From assembly GCA_964641415.1 (NCBI GenBank), contig CAZXMW010000103.1:1-7781 (forward strand): a stretch of 7,781 bases of DNA, written 5' to 3'. The notes beneath the pieces are model-generated. The model was given only the letters and a program-made list of their open reading frames with translations. It ran no database searches and was not told where the DNA came from. Numbering within the stretch: the stretch's first letter is position 1; each line of letters starts with the position of its first letter. The translations under genes and the position numbers were made by a program. Positions 5,901 through 7,781 of the stretch are shown one piece after another. This DNA is from JAHECW01 sp964641415. Its GTDB lineage: Bacteria; Acidobacteriota; Thermoanaerobaculia; Thermoanaerobaculales; Sulfomarinibacteraceae.

Positions 5901-6044
5901 CGGCCGGAGCCGGACGACCTCGGGACCCACGTCCTCGCGGTGACCGCGATCGACATCTGGGGCGCGAGCGACTCCGGCACCCTCACGCTCGAGGTGTCGG
6001 ATCAGCTCCCGCCGCCGCGCTCGGGGGGCGACCGCCGGCCCTGA
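2964..6044 (+). CDS. Exported multidomain type B carboxylesterase (propeller-like, esterase and Ig-like domains)
   Basis: This 1026-residue protein has four parts. Residues 1-36 form a signal peptide (basic N-end, hydrophobic core ALRAVSATLFILALG, cleavage near VSASG). Residues 53-405 contain recurring strands such as GEIWLADLD, PQIWRAEP and ARWSRDGRFVLY, resembling TolB/WD-like beta-propeller blades. Residues 414-917 are a type B carboxylesterase domain of the alpha/beta-hydrolase fold. Its oxyanion motif is HGGG (515-518) and its family signature is EDCLTLNVWTP (489-499). The nucleophile elbow is GQSGG with S620, where most relatives have GESAG. E740 (in GSNSAEYA) and H834 (in AYHTSEL) complete the triad. 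Residues 922-1012 form an Ig/cadherin-like module with DADGD (951-955) and LDPETGRLGWRP. It probably hydrolyses ester bonds outside the cytoplasm; the substrate is unknown. ATG 2964 was chosen because it starts the signal peptide. Very high GC throughout; no operon partner. Confidence 0.9.
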   Translation: MGQPSLTSSSCRLGVALRAVSATLFILALGSVSASGREPEAFDAEAVRLSPPGAVYIDPEVLQVGAKLVFQTGGGEIWLADLDPDTGLFVSPDGRDELVDTGAYPIAVTWSGPEFAVDASGWSVFYAKAESPGGAPQIWRAEPTDGGFVTEPLTTGAPHQTQLATTSLTRTGTRILNIRGDWSDGTIAWFSESDPDDDRDVIEIDEDTFGRTPARWSRDGRFVLYRDEVGRVNLLDADLGSTRLVTDDGSVHDDPNAWRAPELGGELLVATVVDGARIAILRDLGGPTWTRIATLEVPAGSDQTYYGSPEPLVVGGRSYLSLVVKDQPNHSGTTATEGEVWIIGIEEGAGGSPEFARRCDDGAAGVYRSDPETFVGADEVFVYYSVIDGGPGSGAFYEAWRARTGIPAAEPPRPEVAVEDGRLRGLAIDGADAFRGIPFAAPPTGANRWRPPRPPGAWAGVREAAFFGSPAPQTLATRVGGDPLVIGDEDCLTLNVWTPADRAPGERLPVMVFVHGGGNMSGASSEPIDSILELSDGAGLYDGARLAARGRVVVVTVNYRLGPLGYLALPALDAESHASGGSGTSGNYGILDQIAALEWVERNVEAFGGDRHRVLLFGQSGGARNTAVHLASPLSRGLFSAAAMHSGVPSVRSRDELDGFTAELLAELGLTGGEPDLLERLRAVDPAAFVTAEAAQPIGLGLMRYGPHVDGYVLADQPTNVINRGEHASVPFVIGSNSAEYAHRFTDIPDHGYEATVVGMLGAAVGTQVLARYPLSDFGSAGEAVNAINTDKNLTCTVRRTAGWVASNQAAPVFRYWFDHTLSSPLRLGDGAYHTSELLLLYQHVAAGHLDGDATDLAVEAFMLEAWTRLAATGSPDVAWHPPWPAYEPGADPAMRLGAEPGVELGIRSERCDFWDGLARSASRPPELDLPGKPLAAIAGRRIDILLRADDADGDDVDFAVSGLPPGAELDPETGRLGWRPEPDDLGTHVLAVTAIDIWGASDSGTLTLEVSDQLPPPRSGGDRRP

Positions 6045-6099
6045 ACCGCAGCCGGACAGGAGCTCGAAACGCGGCGACACCTCCCGGCATGATCGGATC

Positions 6100-6138
6100 G
6101 GTGCTGCACTGGTGCTACACGTAGTGATGGAGGATGAA
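6100..6138 (+). promoter_or_regulatory. Orphan copy of the toxin-antitoxin promoter block
   Basis: Positions 6100-6138 match 1541-1579 at 36 of 39 bases, including both 9-mers GTGCTGCAC (6101-6109) and GTGCTACAC (6112-6120) and the GGAGG site. One mismatch turns TACACT into TACACG, weakening the possible -10 box. Downstream there is no antitoxin or toxin: after GAGGATGAA the sequences diverge completely. A frame opened by the ATG at 6127 has no recognisable domain and runs into repeats. It is either a remnant of a lost pair or a decoy binding site. Confidence 0.65.
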
Positions 6139-6243
6139 GAAAGTATCCCAGGTTCATACATTTACACATTCAAGACGGGCCCAACCGTCGAATTCAGATC
6201 CATCCGATCATCCGAGAAACACAGAGCCGTTGTGCCACGTGAG

Positions 6244-6316
6244 GGCCGATGGGTCCGGCGCGTGAGTTGGCGTTCTGGCCGATGGACCGGCGGTTTAGGC
6301 CATGGGTTGGTGTTCT
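6244..6316 (+). repeat. Imperfect tandem repeat including the right copy of the 24-bp repeat
   Basis: Two units each run GGCCGATGG, then CCGGCG, a variable spacer, and GTTGGCGTTCT or GTTGGTGTTCT: 6244-6276 and 6277-6316. The spacer differs in length (33-bp versus 40-bp units). The block 6261-6284 is identical to 2127-2150. The shared core TTGGYGTTCTGGC marks a dispersed repeat family with at least three full or partial occurrences in this window. Confidence 0.65.
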
Positions 6317-6369
6317 GGCTCGTTCCCGTCCGGAAACGGCGCTTTTTGGCAATCTCGGCGTCAGATGAC

Positions 6370-6414
6370 GAATTTCCTTGTGCGGCGTACAGAAGTACGC
6401 TTCCGCGTAAATTC
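6370..6414. other. Stem-loop with GCGTAC/GTACGC core
   Basis: GCGTAC (6385-6390) and GTACGC (6395-6400) form a perfect stem with tetraloop AGAA. Outside an interior loop of 8-9 bases per side, GAATTT (6370-6375) pairs with AAATTC (6409-6414). The structure is far from any gene end: 325 bp after the esterase stop and 138 bp before the next start. A REP-like role is more likely than termination. No second copy is seen here. Confidence 0.5.
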
Positions 6415-6472
6415 TGATCTTCCTTGACCTTGCACAAAAATCCCTCGTTTCCGAATCGAGAACTACGCAGTC

Positions 6473-6542
6473 CCCATCGGAGTTTCCGGATGGGAACGAG
6501 CTCAGGGGATAGGTGATTGTGTAGAATCAGCGCACAAGGAGG
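6473..6542 (+). promoter_or_regulatory. Upstream region of the secreted protein gene: hairpin, possible -10 box, strong ribosome-binding site
   Basis: CCCATCGGA and TTCCGGATGGG (6473-6494) form a hairpin with one bulged base. TAGAAT (6522-6527) is a good -10 match, but no -35 box fits at 16-18 bp. GGAAC (6493-6497) resembles an ECF-sigma -35 element but lacks a partner at the right distance. AAGGAGG (6536-6542) is a near-perfect ribosome-binding site, 6 nt before a GTG at 6549 and 9 nt before the ATG at 6552. Confidence 0.5.
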
Positions 6543-6551
6543 ACTCGGGTG

Positions 6552-7154
6552 ATGAAAAATCTCAAAACCATGTGCGGTGTACTCGCCGTGATTTCGACGG
6601 TTGCCGTCTGTTCTGCGCAGGGTGCAAAAGGACCTGAGCCGCTGCCCGGGGATCCGGGGTACCTGAACCCTCCGGCGGGTAGCATGCAGCAGGCGCCGCC
6701 GAACGACCTGTGCGCCGACGCGGCCCTCGTCTCTGTACCGTCGCTGAACGCCGGTACGACAGTCGGATCGACGTTGGATAACGACGCAGCCTTCTGTGGA
6801 TCGACGGCCGTCACGACCGCGGGTGTGTGGTATCGGGTTGTTGGCACCGGAAACACCATGACGGTGACGTTTTGCTCCGGCGGAGGTTCAGCAACGTACG
6901 ACACCAAGCTTCATGTCTACTGTGACACATGCGCGACCAAGACCTGCGTCGACAGCAATGACGACTCGTGCGGGGTTCAGAGTGAAGTCTCCTGGTGCTC
7001 GCAGGTCGGGTACGAGTACCTGATCTACGTCAGTGGTTTCGGCGGCGCCACTGGCACATTCGACCTTTATGTGACGGACGATGGAACGTCCTGCCCCGAC
7101 CCGGGCGTCTGTAGCGTGGTCCCGGTGGAGCTGATGGGGTTCGACGTCGAGTGA
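6552..7154 (+). CDS. Secreted Cys-rich beta-sandwich protein, function unknown
   Basis: This 200-residue protein starts with a signal peptide (MKNLKTMCGVLAVISTVAVCSA). A Pro-rich linker follows, then a domain beginning NDLCADAA and containing VWYRVVGTGNTMTVTFC, YDTKLHVYCDTC, SNDDSCGVQSEVSW and YLIYVSGFGGATGTFDLYV. This pattern (NDxC, WYR, TxFC, DTxLxVY, NDDxCG, YLIxVxGF) is that of extracellular beta-sandwich domains resembling bacterial pre-peptidase C-terminal domains. About ten Cys in the mature part suggest disulfide bonds. It ends VCSVVPVELMGFDVE, a hydrophobic acidic tail also present in the fragment at 2284-2367, which may be a sorting or anchoring tail; that is speculation. The ATG at 6552 is chosen; the preceding GTG (6549) has better spacing to AAGGAGG and would add one residue. 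No catalytic motif is visible. It is a lone gene with its own upstream region. Confidence 0.85.
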   Translation: MKNLKTMCGVLAVISTVAVCSAQGAKGPEPLPGDPGYLNPPAGSMQQAPPNDLCADAALVSVPSLNAGTTVGSTLDNDAAFCGSTAVTTAGVWYRVVGTGNTMTVTFCSGGGSATYDTKLHVYCDTCATKTCVDSNDDSCGVQSEVSWCSQVGYEYLIYVSGFGGATGTFDLYVTDDGTSCPDPGVCSVVPVELMGFDVE

Positions 7155-7234
7155 GCTCCCGCTGATCCGAAACGCCCCCGGCCAGGCCGGCGGGCAGGCT
7201 TTGATGGCGCTTCGCCCGCCCGAGGGCCGCCGGC
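7071..7234 (+). repeat. 164-bp repeat spanning a gene 3' end and its flank, right copy
   Basis: This is the counterpart of 2284-2447. It covers the last 27 codons of the secreted protein gene, its TGA and about 80 bp beyond. Here the flank continues into the 50-codon frame at 7204, whereas in the left copy it is joined to an ABC ATPase fragment. The right copy is presumably closer to the original arrangement because the gene is complete. Confidence 0.85.
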
Positions 7235-7237
7235 CCT
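7174..7237 (+). terminator. GC-rich hairpins after the secreted protein gene; possible transcription end
   Basis: GCCC and CGGGC ends (7174-7195) fold into a bulged hairpin around CCAGG. GGCGGGC (7189-7195) can pair instead with GCCCGCC (7214-7220). AGGGCC-GCC-GGCCCT (7223-7237) is a third, perfect stem. No T-tract follows any of them, so intrinsic termination is only a possibility. The first hairpin is fully conserved in the left copy (2387-2408); the third is not. Confidence 0.3.
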
Positions 7238-7356
7238 ACAATCAGCCCCTCTGGGAGGATCTGGTGGCGTACCTGAACGGCAGGGCGCCGCCGGAGCGGT
7301 TGGAGGTGCTGCGGGAGTTGCTGCAGATCGACCTGCGGCCGAAAGGTCCTGAGTGA
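7204..7356 (+). CDS. Small frame of 50 codons, possible gene or gene remnant
   Basis: From ATG 7204 the frame reads MALRPPEGRR, then LWEDLVAYLNGRAPPERLEV and LRELLQIDLRPKGPE, ending at TGA 7354-7356. The second half looks like real protein: amphipathic helices and a counterpart at 1043-1160 conserved at residue level. The first part overlaps the 164-bp repeat, whose left copy has CTG instead of this ATG, and there is no ribosome-binding site. I favour a 3' remnant of a longer gene over an intact small gene. The helical segment is loosely reminiscent of linkers in large multidomain proteins; I do not recognise a family. Confidence 0.35.
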   Translation: MALRPPEGRRPYNQPLWEDLVAYLNGRAPPERLEVLRELLQIDLRPKGPE

Positions 7357-7378
7357 GTGCTCGTTGGGGTTCTCCGGT

Positions 7379-7418
7379 TTGAAGTATTGGTGGTTTGGTT
7401 GATACCATGGCGTCGGAG
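7379..7418 (+). promoter_or_regulatory. Possible promoter and ribosome-binding site of the nucleotidyltransferase
   Basis: TTGAAG (7379-7384) is a fair -35 match and GATACC (7401-7406), 16 bp later, a weak -10 match. Transcription would then start near 7413. GGAGA (7415-7419) lies 8 nt before the ATG at 7428. If this promoter is real, the alternative start at 7407 would precede the transcript, which favours 7428. Confidence 0.3.
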
Positions 7419-7427
7419 ATCTCTCTG

Positions 7428-7718
7428 ATGGTGTCTATCATCAACGACCGCCTTGTCGATCTCGCTCGGTTGTGCGAGCGGCACAGGGTCAGGCGTCTGG
7501 CAGTGTTCGGTTCCGCGTTGAGGGCCGACTTCGACCCCCAGTCGAGCGACCTGGATTTCGTCGTCGAGTTCGCGCCTCTCGAACCGCGCGAGCACAAGGA
7601 CGCCTACTTCGGCCTCCTTGAGGATCTCGGTCGGATGTTCTCGAGGAGCGTCGACCTGATCGAGCTCGAGGCCGTCAGGAACCCCTTCGTGAAGAGACGA
7701 ATCATGAACCTAAGCTGA
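7428..7718 (+). CDS. MNT-type nucleotidyltransferase (MntA-like antitoxin candidate)
   Basis: The 96-residue protein carries the minimal nucleotidyltransferase signature. G28-S29 lie in VFGSALRADF, DLD with D41 and D43 lies in SSDLDFVVEF, and VDLIE supplies the third acidic residue (D76). All metal-binding positions are present. Proteins of this size and motif often act as antitoxins that modify and silence a HEPN-domain RNase (MntA/HepT pairs), but many are encoded alone. No HEPN gene is visible in the 63 bp left in the window or upstream. The end, NPFVKRRIMNLS, is shorter than in relatives I recall, which continue about ten residues to an LYAA-like end. I chose ATG 7428, which has GGAGA upstream. 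ATG 7407 would add seven residues (MASEISL) but has no ribosome-binding site. Confidence 0.82.
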   Translation: MVSIINDRLVDLARLCERHRVRRLAVFGSALRADFDPQSSDLDFVVEFAPLEPREHKDAYFGLLEDLGRMFSRSVDLIELEAVRNPFVKRRIMNLS

Positions 7719-7781
7719 GCGATTCTCACTGGCGATCTGCACCAAGCTCCTGCGCCCTGGATGGTTGCGAAAATACTCGAC
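7719..7781. other. Right edge
   Basis: Only 63 bases remain after the nucleotidyltransferase stop. An ATG at 7761 opens seven codons (MVAKILD) to the window end but has no ribosome-binding site. It cannot be judged. Confidence 0.3.

Larger units (their letters stand above)
6045..6551. other. 507-bp intergenic region with repeats, no supported gene
   Basis: Between the esterase and the secreted protein gene lie the orphan promoter block (6100-6138), a less GC-rich stretch of unknown origin (6139-6240), imperfect direct repeats (6244-6316), a hairpin (6370-6414) and the upstream region of the next gene. An open frame of 101 codons starting at 6112 begins in the promoter copy and crosses the repeats and the hairpin. 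It shows no domain, so I do not annotate it. Confidence 0.6.

Noticed and set aside
6112..6417. Open frame of 101 codons after the orphan promoter
   Set aside because: It begins in the promoter copy and crosses the direct repeats and the stem-loop; no domain or codon signal supports it.

Overview
The window looks like an accessory region of a high-GC bacterial chromosome. It holds whole genes mixed with gene fragments, transposon debris and short palindromic repeats. The lineage cannot be fixed from the sequence. Export signals, a large secreted esterase, a Cys-rich secreted protein ending in PVELMGFDVE and many REP-like hairpins would suit Acidobacteriota, Myxococcota or Planctomycetota; this is an impression, not a result. 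The esterase is markedly GC-richer than the DNA around it, especially 6130-6550.

Left part (1-2131). A MazF/PemK-type toxin and its ribbon-helix-helix antitoxin lie on the minus strand (235-794) with a 4-bp overlap. They are bracketed by two inverted copies of one REP-like hairpin (156-190 and 902-941). Next comes a non-coding stretch with a GC-rich hairpin, a frameshifted relic of a small coding sequence (1043-1160), a long palindrome with internally duplicated units (1239-1372) and the C-terminal 54 codons of an IS256-family transposase (1374-1541). A second toxin-antitoxin pair follows on the plus strand: a CopG/RelB-like antitoxin and a RelE/ParE-like toxin (1580-2131).

Middle (2132-6044). 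A fragment of the 3' end of a secreted-protein gene (2284-2367) is joined to the 3' end of a CbiO-like ABC ATPase gene (2443-2697). A 152-bp nested inverted-repeat element follows (2702-2853). The main gene (2964-6044) encodes an exported protein of 1026 residues: signal peptide, beta-propeller-like region, type B carboxylesterase domain with a complete triad, and a C-terminal Ig/cadherin-like domain.

Right part (6045-7781). An orphan copy of the second toxin-antitoxin promoter (6100-6138) is followed by imperfect direct repeats, a hairpin, a Cys-rich secreted protein (6552-7154), a 50-codon reading frame and a MNT-type nucleotidyltransferase (7428-7718).

The most unusual feature is that three unrelated sequences occur in the same order and orientation on both sides of the esterase: the promoter block (1541/6100), a 24-bp repeat (2127/6261) and a 164-bp coding-plus-3'-flank repeat (2284/7071). 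A fourth pair (1087/7296) lies outside that order. This suggests an old direct duplication with complementary losses, or repeated insertion at equivalent repeats. No operon links the esterase to its neighbours. The toxin-antitoxin genes look like independent modules. I see no convincing undescribed multi-gene system; the novelty is mostly in the repeat architecture.
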